Part shown: in pieces, positions 1 through 9,743 of the stretch | Position numbering within the stretch: position 1 is the stretch's first letter | How the letters are laid out: every line of letters starts with the position of its first letter | Origin: Mycobacterium sp. | GTDB taxonomy: Bacteria; Actinomycetota; Actinomycetes; Mycobacteriales; Mycobacteriaceae | Direction of reading: 5' to 3' | DNA: 12,391 bases | NCBI GenBank assembly: GCA_028706695.1 | Contig: JAQTVU010000023.1 | Coordinates: forward strand, 1-12,391 | Program-made: the position numbers and the translations under genes | Notes under the pieces: model-generated | Told to the model about the DNA's origin: nothing | The model's input: only the letters and a program-made list of their open reading frames with translations | The model's database searches: none

Positions 1-575
1 GTGTCGAGGGTGTTCCCACCGTCGTGGCGTTGGCCGCCGGGCAGCCGTTGTCCAGTTTCCAGGGCATGCAATCCGCCGACCAGCTGCGCCGCTGGGTGGA
101 CTCGCTGCTCTCGGCGACGGCCGGCAGGCTGCGCGGTCCCAGCGGTGGCGGGGAGGCCGCTCAAGCCGACCCCGAACTCGAACAGGCCCGCCGGCAGCTC
201 GAGGCCGGCGACTTCGACGCCGCCCGGCGGTCCTATCGGGCCATCCTGGATGCCAACCCGGGCAGCGCGGAGGCCAACGGCGCGATCCGGCAGATCGATT
301 TTCTGCAGCGCGCCACCGCGCAGCGACCGGATGCCGTCGCCGTCGCCGACGCCGCGCCGGGCGACATCGAGGCCGCGTTCGCGGCCGCCGACGTGCAAAT
401 CCTCAACCAGGATGTGGCCGCCGCCTTCGAGCGCCTGATCGCCTTGGTGCGCAACACTTCCGGTGACGAGCGCACCACGGTCCGCACCCGGCTGCTGCAG
501 CTGTTCGAACTCTTCGACCCCGCCGACCCCGATGTCGTGGCGGGCCGGCGTAACCTCGCCAACGCGCTGTACTGA
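1..575 (+). CDS. Thioredoxin-TPR protein (CnoX/YbbN-like), 3' part
   Basis: Partial gene; its 5' end lies outside the window and the reading frame is entered at base 3. The first visible residues, VEGVPTVVAL, are the end of a thioredoxin fold. The GVPT segment carries the cis-proline next to the active site; the CxxC motif itself would lie upstream and cannot be checked. A helical C-terminal part follows, with a TPR-like stretch (ARRQLEAGDFDAARRSYRAI) and Ala/Leu-rich helices to the end. Thioredoxin followed by TPR is the architecture of CnoX (YbbN), a chaperone-redoxin that protects cytosolic proteins from oxidative damage. It resembles M. tuberculosis Rv1324 ('possible thioredoxin'). The stop at 573-575 is 5 bp from the convergent glgB stop. 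A holdase or thiol role is inferred from the family. Family assignment is fairly sure; redox activity is unverified here. Confidence 0.85.
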   Translation, partial: VEGVPTVVALAAGQPLSSFQGMQSADQLRRWVDSLLSATAGRLRGPSGGGEAAQADPELEQARRQLEAGDFDAARRSYRAILDANPGSAEANGAIRQIDFLQRATAQRPDAVAVADAAPGDIEAAFAAADVQILNQDVAAAFERLIALVRNTSGDERTTVRTRLLQLFELFDPADPDVVAGRRNLANALY

Positions 576-580
576 GCGTG

Positions 581-2776
581 TTACTGGGGTTCCAGCCAGA
601 TCGCCGACGTGGGCGGCAACACCAGCACGGCCGATGCCGGGCGCCCGTGCCAGGGGTCCTCGGTGGCGTCGACCCCGCCCAGGTTGCCGATCCCGGAGCC
701 GTTGTAGTCCCTCGCGTCGGTGTTGAGCACCTCGCGCCAGCGCCCGGCGCCGGGCAGACCCAGCCGGTAGCCGCTGTGCTGCGAGCCCGCGAAATTGAAG
801 ATGCAGGCCAGCACCGAGCCGTCACGGCCGTAGCGCAGGAAGCTAAAGACGTTGTTGGCGGAGTCGTTGGCGTCGATCCAGGAATAGCCCTCGGGGACGG
901 TGTCCTGGCTCCACAGCGCGGGATGGCTGCGGTAGATGGCGTTGATGTCGTCCACCAGCCGCAGGATGCCGTTGGAGAAACCCTGCTCATCGAGCTGCCA
1001 CCAATCCAGGCCGCGCTCCTCGGACCACTCGGCGTGCTGCCCGAATTCCTGACCCATGAACAGCAGTTGCTTGCCGGGATGCGCCCACTGGTAGGCAAGC
1101 AGGCTGCGCAGCCCGGCGGCCTTGGCGTGGTTGTTGCCGGGCATCCGGCCCCAAAGGGTGCCCTTGCCGTGCACCACCTCGTCATGGCTGATCGGCAGCA
1201 CGTAGTTCTCGCTGAACGCGTAGAGCATGGAGAACGTCATCTCGCCGTGGTGGAAACTGCGGTAGATCGGGTCGCGGCCGATGTAGTCGAGCGTGTCGTG
1301 CATCCAGCCCATGTTCCACTTCATCGAAAAGCCCAGCCCGCCGAGGTTGGTCGGCCGCGTCACGCCGGGCCACGAGGTCGACTCCTCGGCAATGGTGACG
1401 AGGCCCGGCGCGGTCTTGTGCGCGGTGGCGTTCATCTCCTGCAGGAACTGCACCGCCTCGAGGTTCTCCCGGCCGCCGTAGATGTTGGGCGTCCAACCGC
1501 CCTCCGGGCGGGAGTAGTCGAGGTAGAGCATGGAGGCGACCGCATCGACCCGCAAGCCGTCGATGTGAAACTCTTCGAGCCAGTACAACGCGTTGGCCAC
1601 CAGGAAGTTGCGCACCTCCCGACGTCCGAAGTCAAATACATAAGTGCCCCAGTCCAGTTGCTCGCCCCGCCTGGGATCGGAATGCTCGTAGAGCGGGGTG
1701 CCGTCGAAGCGGCCCAGCGCCCAGCCGTCCTTGGGGAAGTGGGCCGGCACCCAGTCGACGATCACCCCGATGCCCGCCCGGTGCAGGGCGTCGACCAGTC
1801 CACGGAACTCGTCGGGCGTGCCGAACCGCGACGTCGGCGCGTAGTAAGACGTGACCTGGTATCCCCACGAGCCGGCGAACGGGTGCTCGGCCACCGGCAG
1901 CAGCTCCACGTGGGTGAACCCGTGTTGCACAACGTATTCCGTCAGCTGATGGGCGAGGTCGCGGTAGCTGAGGCCCGGGCGCCACGAGCCGAGGTGGACC
2001 TCGTAGGTGCTCATCGGCTCGAACACCGGGTTGCGCTCGGCGCGCCGCGCCATCCAGTCTTCGTCGCTCCAGCGGTAGTCGCTGACCGTCACCCGTGACG
2101 CGGTGTGCGGCGGCACCTCGGTGGCGAAGGCCATCGGGTCGGCCCGTTCGGTGACCACCCCGTCGGCGCCGTGCACGCGGAACTTGTAGAGCCCGTCGAT
2201 CGGGAACCCGGGCCAGAACAACTCCCATACCCCCGAGGAGCCCAGCACCCGCAGTTGCGCCTCGCTGCCGGTCCAGCCGTTGAACTCGCCGATCAGGCCG
2301 ATTCCCTTGGCATTCGGCGCCCACACCGCGAACGACACTCCCGCCACGACGCCGTCGGCAGTGGTGAAGGAGCGGGGATGGGCGCCCAGGACCTCCCAGA
2401 GTCGCTCGTGGCGGCCTTCGCCGAACAGGTGCAGATCCATCTCGCCCAGGGTGGGCAGAAAGCGGTAGGCGTCGGCCACGGTGAGGGGCTCGGAACCCTC
2501 GTACGTCACCTGCAGGCGGTAGTCGATCAGGTTGGTGAACGGCAGCGCGACGGCGAACAACCCGGAGTCGATGTGCTGCAACGGATACCGTTCCCCACCG
2601 ATGAGCGCGACAATCCCGGCCGCTTGCGGCCGGAATACCCGGATGACGGTGTGGTCGGTGTACTCGTGGGCACCCAGGATGCTGTGCGGATCGTGATGCG
2701 TGCCGGCCACCAGCCGCGACAGGTCGGCGGGGTCGGGCGCCAGATGCGTTGCGGCGAGTTGGTCGGCGTGACTCAT
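581..2776 (-). CDS. glgB: 1,4-alpha-glucan branching enzyme GlgB
   Basis: Cytosolic GH13 enzyme that cuts alpha-1,4-glucan and rejoins the chain as an alpha-1,6 branch; it acts on the polymer made by GlgE. The product is 731 aa, the same length as M. tuberculosis GlgB. In order it has an N-terminal beta-domain (LVAGTHHDPHSILGAHEY, about residues 22-39), a CBM48 module (FAVWAPNAKGIGLIGEFNGW), the GH13 barrel and a C-terminal beta-domain. The catalytic set is complete: nucleophile Asp411 in GLRVDAVAS, acid/base Glu464 in TIAEEST, and transition-state stabiliser Asp532 in SHDEVVHG. I chose the ATG at 2776 because a strong GGAGGTGA sits 7 nt upstream and the N-terminus and length then fit the family. 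An in-frame ATG at 2803 would overlap the glgE stop and lacks this support. The gene begins 23 nt after glgE, so it is very likely the second gene of a glgE-glgB operon. Confidence 0.97.
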   Translation of the reverse strand: MSHADQLAATHLAPDPADLSRLVAGTHHDPHSILGAHEYTDHTVIRVFRPQAAGIVALIGGERYPLQHIDSGLFAVALPFTNLIDYRLQVTYEGSEPLTVADAYRFLPTLGEMDLHLFGEGRHERLWEVLGAHPRSFTTADGVVAGVSFAVWAPNAKGIGLIGEFNGWTGSEAQLRVLGSSGVWELFWPGFPIDGLYKFRVHGADGVVTERADPMAFATEVPPHTASRVTVSDYRWSDEDWMARRAERNPVFEPMSTYEVHLGSWRPGLSYRDLAHQLTEYVVQHGFTHVELLPVAEHPFAGSWGYQVTSYYAPTSRFGTPDEFRGLVDALHRAGIGVIVDWVPAHFPKDGWALGRFDGTPLYEHSDPRRGEQLDWGTYVFDFGRREVRNFLVANALYWLEEFHIDGLRVDAVASMLYLDYSRPEGGWTPNIYGGRENLEAVQFLQEMNATAHKTAPGLVTIAEESTSWPGVTRPTNLGGLGFSMKWNMGWMHDTLDYIGRDPIYRSFHHGEMTFSMLYAFSENYVLPISHDEVVHGKGTLWGRMPGNNHAKAAGLRSLLAYQWAHPGKQLLFMGQEFGQHAEWSEERGLDWWQLDEQGFSNGILRLVDDINAIYRSHPALWSQDTVPEGYSWIDANDSANNVFSFLRYGRDGSVLACIFNFAGSQHSGYRLGLPGAGRWREVLNTDARDYNGSGIGNLGGVDATEDPWHGRPASAVLVLPPTSAIWLEPQ

Positions 2777-2783
2777 GTCGCTT

Positions 2784-2791
2784 TCACCTCC
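2784..2791 (-). promoter_or_regulatory. Ribosome binding site of glgB
   Basis: On the minus strand this reads GGAGGTGA, an almost complete anti-16S match, 7 nt before the ATG at 2776. It lies in the 23-nt gap after the glgE stop. It decides the glgB start in favour of 2776 over the in-frame ATG at 2803, which lies upstream of this site. Confidence 0.8.
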
Positions 2792-2799
2792 GGTGGAGT

Positions 2800-4983
<2,184 letters not shown>

Positions 4984-5091
4984 CTGACCATGGTCACCCG
5001 GTACCCACACTAGTGTCCGGCCACACCCGCGCAGGCGAATGGCCCGTCCGCCGTCCTGCACGGATTGGAAATCTCAGTAAGGTGGTGACGT
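4984..5091. promoter_or_regulatory. Divergent glgE/glgP control region
   Basis: These 108 bp separate the glgE ATG (minus strand) from the glgP GTG (plus strand), so promoters for both directions should be here. ACACTAGTGT at 5007-5016 is a perfect palindrome that supplies TAGTGT, a match to the mycobacterial -10 consensus TAnnnT, on each strand. A further ACAC at 5023-5026 repeats the half-site. A second plus-strand -10 candidate, TAAGGT at 5078-5083, lies 8 nt from the glgP GTG. I see no clear TTGACA-type -35 for any of these. If glgE instead starts at 4884-4876, the region extends to about 200 bp. Promoter assignment is inference from motifs only. Confidence 0.55.
5079..5085 (+). promoter_or_regulatory. 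Ribosome binding site of glgP
   Basis: AAGGTGG, 6 nt upstream of the GTG at 5092. It supports that start, as does the good family match of the N-terminus (MKALRRFTVRAHLPERL). Part of it overlaps the possible -10 TAAGGT at 5078-5083, so the two readings compete. Confidence 0.55.
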
Positions 5092-7704
5092 GTGAAGGCC
5101 CTCCGACGCTTTACCGTCCGTGCTCATCTCCCCGAGCGCCTTGCCGCGCTGGAACAGCTGTCCACCAATCTGCGCTGGTCGTGGGACAAGCCGACGCAGG
5201 GCCTGTTCGCCACCATCGACCCGACGCTGTGGGAGCACTGCGGCCGGGACCCGGTCGCGCTGCTGGGGGCGGTGAGCCCCGCGCGGCTCGACGAACTGGC
5301 GGTCGACGAGGCCTTCCTGCGCCGGCTCGACACGCTGGCCGCCGACTTGGACGACTACCTGAGCCGACCGCTGTGGTATCAGCGCCAGCAAGACGCCGGA
5401 GCGGCGATGCCCGCCTGCATCGCGTACTTCTCGATGGAGTTCGGCGTGGCCGAGGTGTTGCCGAACTACTCGGGCGGCTTGGGCATCCTCGCCGGTGATC
5501 ACCTCAAGTCCGCGTCGGATCTGGGCGTGCCGCTGGTCGCGGTGGGCCTCTACTACCGCTCCGGATACTTCCGGCAGTCGCTGACCGCCGACGGTTGGCA
5601 GAGCGAGACCTACCCGTCGCTGGACCCGCAGGGGCTTCCGTTGCGGCTGCTCACCGACCCGACCACCGGCGATCCCGTGCTGGTCGAGCTGAACCTGTCC
5701 GAGGCGGCACGGTTGCGGGCCAGGATTTGGGTCGCGCAGGTCGGTCGTGTCCCGTTGCTGCTGCTGGACTCCGATGTCCCCGAGAACGAGCACGACCTGC
5801 GCAGCGTCACCGACCGTCTCTACGGCGGCGACCAGGAACACCGCATCGCGCAAGAGATCCTGGCCGGGATCGGCGGGGTGCGGGCGATTCGCGCGTTCAC
5901 CGCCATCGAAGGGCTGTCCGCGCCCGAGGTGTTCCACATGAACGAGGGGCACGCCGGGTTTCTCGGAGCCGAACGCATCCGCGAGCTGGTCACCGAGGCG
6001 GGGCTGGACTTCGACACCGCGCTGACGGTCGTTCGGGCCGGCACCGTGTTCACCACGCACACCCCGGTGGCCGCCGGGATCGACCGGTTCCCGCTCGAGA
6101 TGGTGCAGCGCTACTTCGTCGATCCCAACCCCGACCGCGGCGGCGGATCGGCGTTGCTGCCGGGGCTGCCCGGTGACCGCATCCTCGCGCTGGGCGCCGA
6201 GGACGACCCGACCAAGTTCAACATGGCGCACATGGGGCTGCGGCTGGCGCAGCGCGCCAACGGCGTCTCGCTGCTGCACGGGCGGGTGAGCCGGGCCATG
6301 TTCAACGAGCTGTGGCCGGGATTCGATCCGGAGGAGGTGCCGATCGGCTCGATCACCAACGGCGTGCACGCCCCCACCTGGGCCGCGCCGCAGTGGCTGG
6401 AGCTGGGCCGCGAGCTGGCTGGCTCGGATTCCTGGAGCGAGCCCGCGGTCGGGCAGCGAGTGCAGCAGGTCGATTCCGGCCATCTGTGGTGGATCCGCTC
6501 GCAGTTGCGGTCGCTGCTGGTCGAGGACGTGCGGGCGCGGCTGCGCCGGTCGTGGCTCGAGCGCGGCGCGTCGGACGCCGAACTCGGCTGGGTCGGTAGC
6601 GCATTCGACCCCGATGTGCTGACCGTCGGGTTCGCCCGGCGGGTGCCGACCTACAAGCGGCTGACCCTGATGCTGCGTGATCCCGAACGCCTCGAACGGC
6701 TGTTGCTCGACGAGGAAAGGCCGATCCAGCTCATCGTCGCAGGAAAGTCGCACCCCGCCGACGACGGGGGCAAGTCCCTGATCCAGCAGATCGTGCGCTT
6801 CGCCGACCGGGCGCAGGTGCGACACCGCATCGCCTTCTTGCCCGACTACGACATGTCGATGGCCCGGCTGTTGTATTGGGGCTGCGACGTCTGGCTCAAC
6901 AACCCGCTGCGTCCGCTGGAGGCGTGCGGCACCTCCGGGATGAAAAGCGCGCTGAACGGCGGGCTTAACCTGTCCATCCGCGACGGCTGGTGGGACGAGT
7001 GGTACGACGGCGAAAACGGTTGGGAGATACCGTCTGCCGACGGGTTGGCCGATGAGACCCGCCGCGACGACCTGGAGGCGAACGCGCTGTACACCCTGTT
7101 GGAGCAAGCGGTGGCGCCCAAGTTCTACGAGCGCGACGAGCACGGGGTGCCGCGCCGGTGGATCGAATTGGTACGCCACACCCTGCAGACGCTGGGACCC
7201 AAGGTGCTGGCCTCCCGGATGGTGCGCGACTACGTCGAGCACTACTACGCGCCGGCCGCGCAGTCGCTGCGCAGGACCACCGCGCCCGCCGAGACCGACG
7301 GGGCCCGGTTCGGCGCCGCGCGAGAGCTGGCCGCCTACCGCCGTCGCGCCGAAGAAGCCTGGCCGCACATCGCCATCGCCGATGTCGACAGCACCGGCCT
7401 GCCGGACACCCCGCTGCTCGGCTCGAAGCTGACCCTGACCGCGACCGTGCGGTTGGGCGGGCTGCGGCCCGACGAGGTGACCGTGCAGGCGGTGCTGGGC
7501 AGGGTCGAAGCCGGCGACGCGCTGGTGGATCCGCTCACCGTCGAGATGCCACACACCGGCACCGCCGACGGCGGCAACGAGATCTTCTCGACGACGACGC
7601 CGCTGCCGGTCGCGGGAGCGGTGGGATACACGGTGCGCGTGCTGCCCCGCCACCCCATGCTCGCCTCCGGCAGCGAGCTCGGTCTGGTCGCCCTCGCCGG
7701 GTAG
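5092..7704 (+). CDS. glgP: Alpha-glucan (glycogen) phosphorylase GlgP
   Basis: Pyridoxal-phosphate enzyme that splits terminal alpha-1,4-linked glucose from glycogen-like glucan with phosphate, giving glucose-1-phosphate. The product is 870 aa; the M. tuberculosis protein, as I recall it, is about 863. An N-terminal DUF3417-type domain (about residues 12-105; STNLRWSWDKPTQ) precedes the GT35 phosphorylase domain, marked by AYFSMEFGVAEVLPNYSGGL (111-130), FHMNEGHAGFLG, TTHTPVAAGIDRF, GFARRVPTYKR and LNNPLRPLEACGTSGMKSAL. The lysine of GTSGMK, residue 618, is the expected PLP attachment site. This is the divergent 'short' phosphorylase class (the TIGR02094 type), not the classic MalP/GlgP form of enteric bacteria. 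It starts at GTG 5092 with AAGGTGG upstream. It is transcribed divergently from glgE-glgB and convergently with dinG; the two stops are 10 bp apart. Degradation in vivo is inferred from the family, since phosphorolysis is reversible. Confidence 0.96.
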   Translation: MKALRRFTVRAHLPERLAALEQLSTNLRWSWDKPTQGLFATIDPTLWEHCGRDPVALLGAVSPARLDELAVDEAFLRRLDTLAADLDDYLSRPLWYQRQQDAGAAMPACIAYFSMEFGVAEVLPNYSGGLGILAGDHLKSASDLGVPLVAVGLYYRSGYFRQSLTADGWQSETYPSLDPQGLPLRLLTDPTTGDPVLVELNLSEAARLRARIWVAQVGRVPLLLLDSDVPENEHDLRSVTDRLYGGDQEHRIAQEILAGIGGVRAIRAFTAIEGLSAPEVFHMNEGHAGFLGAERIRELVTEAGLDFDTALTVVRAGTVFTTHTPVAAGIDRFPLEMVQRYFVDPNPDRGGGSALLPGLPGDRILALGAEDDPTKFNMAHMGLRLAQRANGVSLLHGRVSRAMFNELWPGFDPEEVPIGSITNGVHAPTWAAPQWLELGRELAGSDSWSEPAVGQRVQQVDSGHLWWIRSQLRSLLVEDVRARLRRSWLERGASDAELGWVGSAFDPDVLTVGFARRVPTYKRLTLMLRDPERLERLLLDEERPIQLIVAGKSHPADDGGKSLIQQIVRFADRAQVRHRIAFLPDYDMSMARLLYWGCDVWLNNPLRPLEACGTSGMKSALNGGLNLSIRDGWWDEWYDGENGWEIPSADGLADETRRDDLEANALYTLLEQAVAPKFYERDEHGVPRRWIELVRHTLQTLGPKVLASRMVRDYVEHYYAPAAQSLRRTTAPAETDGARFGAARELAAYRRRAEEAWPHIAIADVDSTGLPDTPLLGSKLTLTATVRLGGLRPDEVTVQAVLGRVEAGDALVDPLTVEMPHTGTADGGNEIFSTTTPLPVAGAVGYTVRVLPRHPMLASGSELGLVALAG

Positions 7705-7714
7705 GCGGGCCGCG

Positions 7715-9730
7715 TCAGGCGGACGGGCGGTCCGGCGCGGTGCGCAGCCGCTGCAGCGCCGCGCGGACCAGCGCCGGGTCGGTGGTCTGCCAGAACGGCG
7801 GCAGCGAGGCTCGCAGATAGCCGCCGTAACCGGCGGTGACCATCCGGGAGTCAAGCACCGCCACCACGCCGCGGTCGGTCACGCGGCGCAACAGCCGGCC
7901 GGCGCCCTGGGCCAGCAGCAGTGCCGCGTGGCTGGCGGCCACGGCCATGAAACCATTGCCGCCGCGTGCGGCCACGGCGCGCTGCCGGGCGCTCAACAGC
8001 GGATCGTCGGGCCGGGGAAACGGGATGCGGTCGATCAGCACCAACGACAGGGACGGCCCCGGCACGTCGACGCCCTGCCACAGCGACAGGGTGCCGAACA
8101 GGGACGTCTCGGGCTCGGCGCTGAAGTGCTCGACCAGCGCGGAGGTGCTGTCGTCGCCCTGACACAGCACCGGCGTCGAGAGCCGTTCGCGCATGGCCTC
8201 GGCGGCGGCCCGCGCCGCCCGCATCGACGAGAACAGGCCCAGGGTGCGCCCGCCGGCCGCGGCGATGAGCTCGGCGATCTCGGTGAGCTGCTCGGCCGAG
8301 CCGGTGCCGTCCCGGCCCGGCGGGGGCAGCTGCGCGGCGATGTAGAGGATCCCCGCCTTGGCGTGCCGGAACGGCGATCCGACGTCGAGACCCCGCCACG
8401 GCGGGTGGCCGTCGGTGTCCGGGGCGCACAGGCCCCAGGCCGCGGCCATCGCGTCGAAGGATCCGCCGACCGTCAACGTCGCCGACGTCAGCACGGTGGT
8501 CGAACGGGAAAAGACGCGGTGGCGCAGCAGCCCCGCGACCGTCAGCGGCGCCACCCGCAGCGCCGCACGCGGCGAACCCGCGTTGTCGTCTTGCTCGAGC
8601 CAGACGACGTCGGTGCGATCCGGGATCGCGGGACCGAAGGATGTCAGCACCCGCGATGCCGTGTCGGCGATCTCGCCGAGCGCCGCGACCGCCTCGGCGC
8701 GCGCCGACGCCGCCGTCGGGTCGTTGGTCGTCTCGATGGCCGACCGCGCCGCGGTGGCCGCATCGCGCAGCGCGGTCAGGTAGGTCGCCAGCTCATTGTC
8801 GAGATGGTCGATGCGCCCGGGCCTGGCATCGTGGACGGCTGCGGCGAAGGTGGCCGTGGCGGCCTCCAGCCGCTGGGTCAGCTCCCGATCCACCAGGCGG
8901 GCGATCCGTCGCGCCGCGACGGCGAGGGTGGCCGACGTCAGCTCCGCGGCGGCTGCCGACGTCACCCGGTCGACCAGCTCGTGTGCCTCGTCGACCACCA
9001 GCAACGCGTGTTCGGGCAGCACCGCAGAGTCCGCGACGGCGTCGATGGCCAGCAGTGCGTGGTTGGTGACGACGATGTCGGCGCGGCCGGCGGCGCTGCG
9101 GGCCCGCTCGGAGAAGCACTCGGAGCCGAACGGGCAGCGGGAAAGGCCGAGGCATTCCCGCGCCGAGACGCTGACCTGCGCCCAGGACCGGTCGCCGACG
9201 CCGGGCTTCAGCTCGTCGCGGTCGCCGGACTCGGTCGTCGAGGCCCAGGCGGTGAGCCGTTGCAGGTCGCGGCCCACGGCCGTCGCGGCCATCGGGTCGA
9301 AGAGCTCTTCTTGGGGCCGGTCGCCGCCGCCGTCACCGGCCCCAGCGCCACCGTTATGAACCTTATTGAGACACACGTAGTTCCGCCGCCCTTTCAGCAG
9401 CGCGAACCGCGGCGGCCGGGGGAGCGCGGCGGCGAGCGAGTCGGCCAGCCGGGGCAGGTCACGATCGACGAGCTGCCGCTGCAGGGCGATGGTGGCCGTC
9501 GACACCACGACGGGCGTCTCGTCGCTGAGGGCGCGGACCACGGCGGGGACCAGGTACGCCAGCGACTTGCCGGTGCCGGTGCCGGCCTGCACCACCAGGT
9601 GCTCACCGGTCTGGAACGCCCGGGCCACCGCGTCGGCCATCTCCCGCTGGCCGACGCGCTCACTGCCGCCCAGCGCGGCCACGGCGACGGCCAGCAGCTC
9701 GGGGACGGACCGGGAGACGGACCCCGACAC
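7715..9730 (-). CDS. dinG: ATP-dependent Fe-S DNA helicase DinG (XPD-like, SF2)
   Basis: Superfamily 2 helicase of the DinG/XPD family, expected to unwind DNA 5'-3' at R-loops, D-loops, forks or G-quadruplexes. The product from this start is 671 aa, close to M. tuberculosis Rv1329c (about 664). Visible motifs: Walker A AGTGTGKS at 49-56; Cys120, Cys193, Cys199 and Cys205 (YVCLNK and ECLGLSRCPFGSEC), which form the four-cysteine 4Fe-4S domain; DEAH at 247-250; and motif VI QGAGRLLRR at 608-616. A Gly-rich insert (about 127-137) lies inside the Fe-S domain. No exonuclease domain is present. I chose GTG 9730 because VSGSVSRSVPELL aligns with the M. tuberculosis N-terminus and GAGGA lies 8 nt upstream. 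The open frame continues to 9946 only as a shadow inside pncB. It begins 11 nt after the pncB stop, so co-transcription is likely. The convergent glgP stop is 10 bp away. Confidence 0.95.
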   Translation of the reverse strand: MSGSVSRSVPELLAVAVAALGGSERVGQREMADAVARAFQTGEHLVVQAGTGTGKSLAYLVPAVVRALSDETPVVVSTATIALQRQLVDRDLPRLADSLAAALPRPPRFALLKGRRNYVCLNKVHNGGAGAGDGGGDRPQEELFDPMAATAVGRDLQRLTAWASTTESGDRDELKPGVGDRSWAQVSVSARECLGLSRCPFGSECFSERARSAAGRADIVVTNHALLAIDAVADSAVLPEHALLVVDEAHELVDRVTSAAAAELTSATLAVAARRIARLVDRELTQRLEAATATFAAAVHDARPGRIDHLDNELATYLTALRDAATAARSAIETTNDPTAASARAEAVAALGEIADTASRVLTSFGPAIPDRTDVVWLEQDDNAGSPRAALRVAPLTVAGLLRHRVFSRSTTVLTSATLTVGGSFDAMAAAWGLCAPDTDGHPPWRGLDVGSPFRHAKAGILYIAAQLPPPGRDGTGSAEQLTEIAELIAAAGGRTLGLFSSMRAARAAAEAMRERLSTPVLCQGDDSTSALVEHFSAEPETSLFGTLSLWQGVDVPGPSLSLVLIDRIPFPRPDDPLLSARQRAVAARGGNGFMAVAASHAALLLAQGAGRLLRRVTDRGVVAVLDSRMVTAGYGGYLRASLPPFWQTTDPALVRAALQRLRTAPDRPSA

Positions 9731-9738
9731 CTGGGGCG

Positions 9739-9743
9739 TCCTC
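9739..9743 (-). promoter_or_regulatory. Ribosome binding site of dinG, overlapping the pncB stop
   Basis: GAGGA on the minus strand, 8 nt before the dinG GTG. It shares bases 9742-9743 with the pncB TGA (9742-9744). The layout suits translational coupling of dinG to pncB, which is inferred. Confidence 0.5.

Noticed and set aside
1..438. Frame-1 open frame with a GTG at the window edge
   Set aside because: Pro/Arg/Ser-rich shadow of the thioredoxin-TPR frame, which begins with the GVPTVV thioredoxin segment.
584..595. Small inverted repeat CTGG-GGTT-CCAG near the glgB stop
   Set aside because: A four-base stem inside the glgB coding end with no T-tract; not a credible terminator.
578..2098. 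506-codon plus-strand frame opposite glgB
   Set aside because: Shadow frame, Val/Gly/Arg-rich, with no motif; glgB is certain.
7720..7734. Hairpin CGGAC-GGGCG-GTCCG after the glgP stop as a terminator
   Set aside because: The stem is only 5 bp, there is no T-tract, and it lies within the dinG coding end. Such hairpins are frequent by chance at this G+C content.
5074..7854. 926-codon open frame on the minus strand opposite glgP
   Set aside because: Shadow of glgP in G+C-rich DNA. The translation is low-complexity Arg/Gly/Pro/Gln-rich with no family motif, while glgP has complete phosphorylase motifs.
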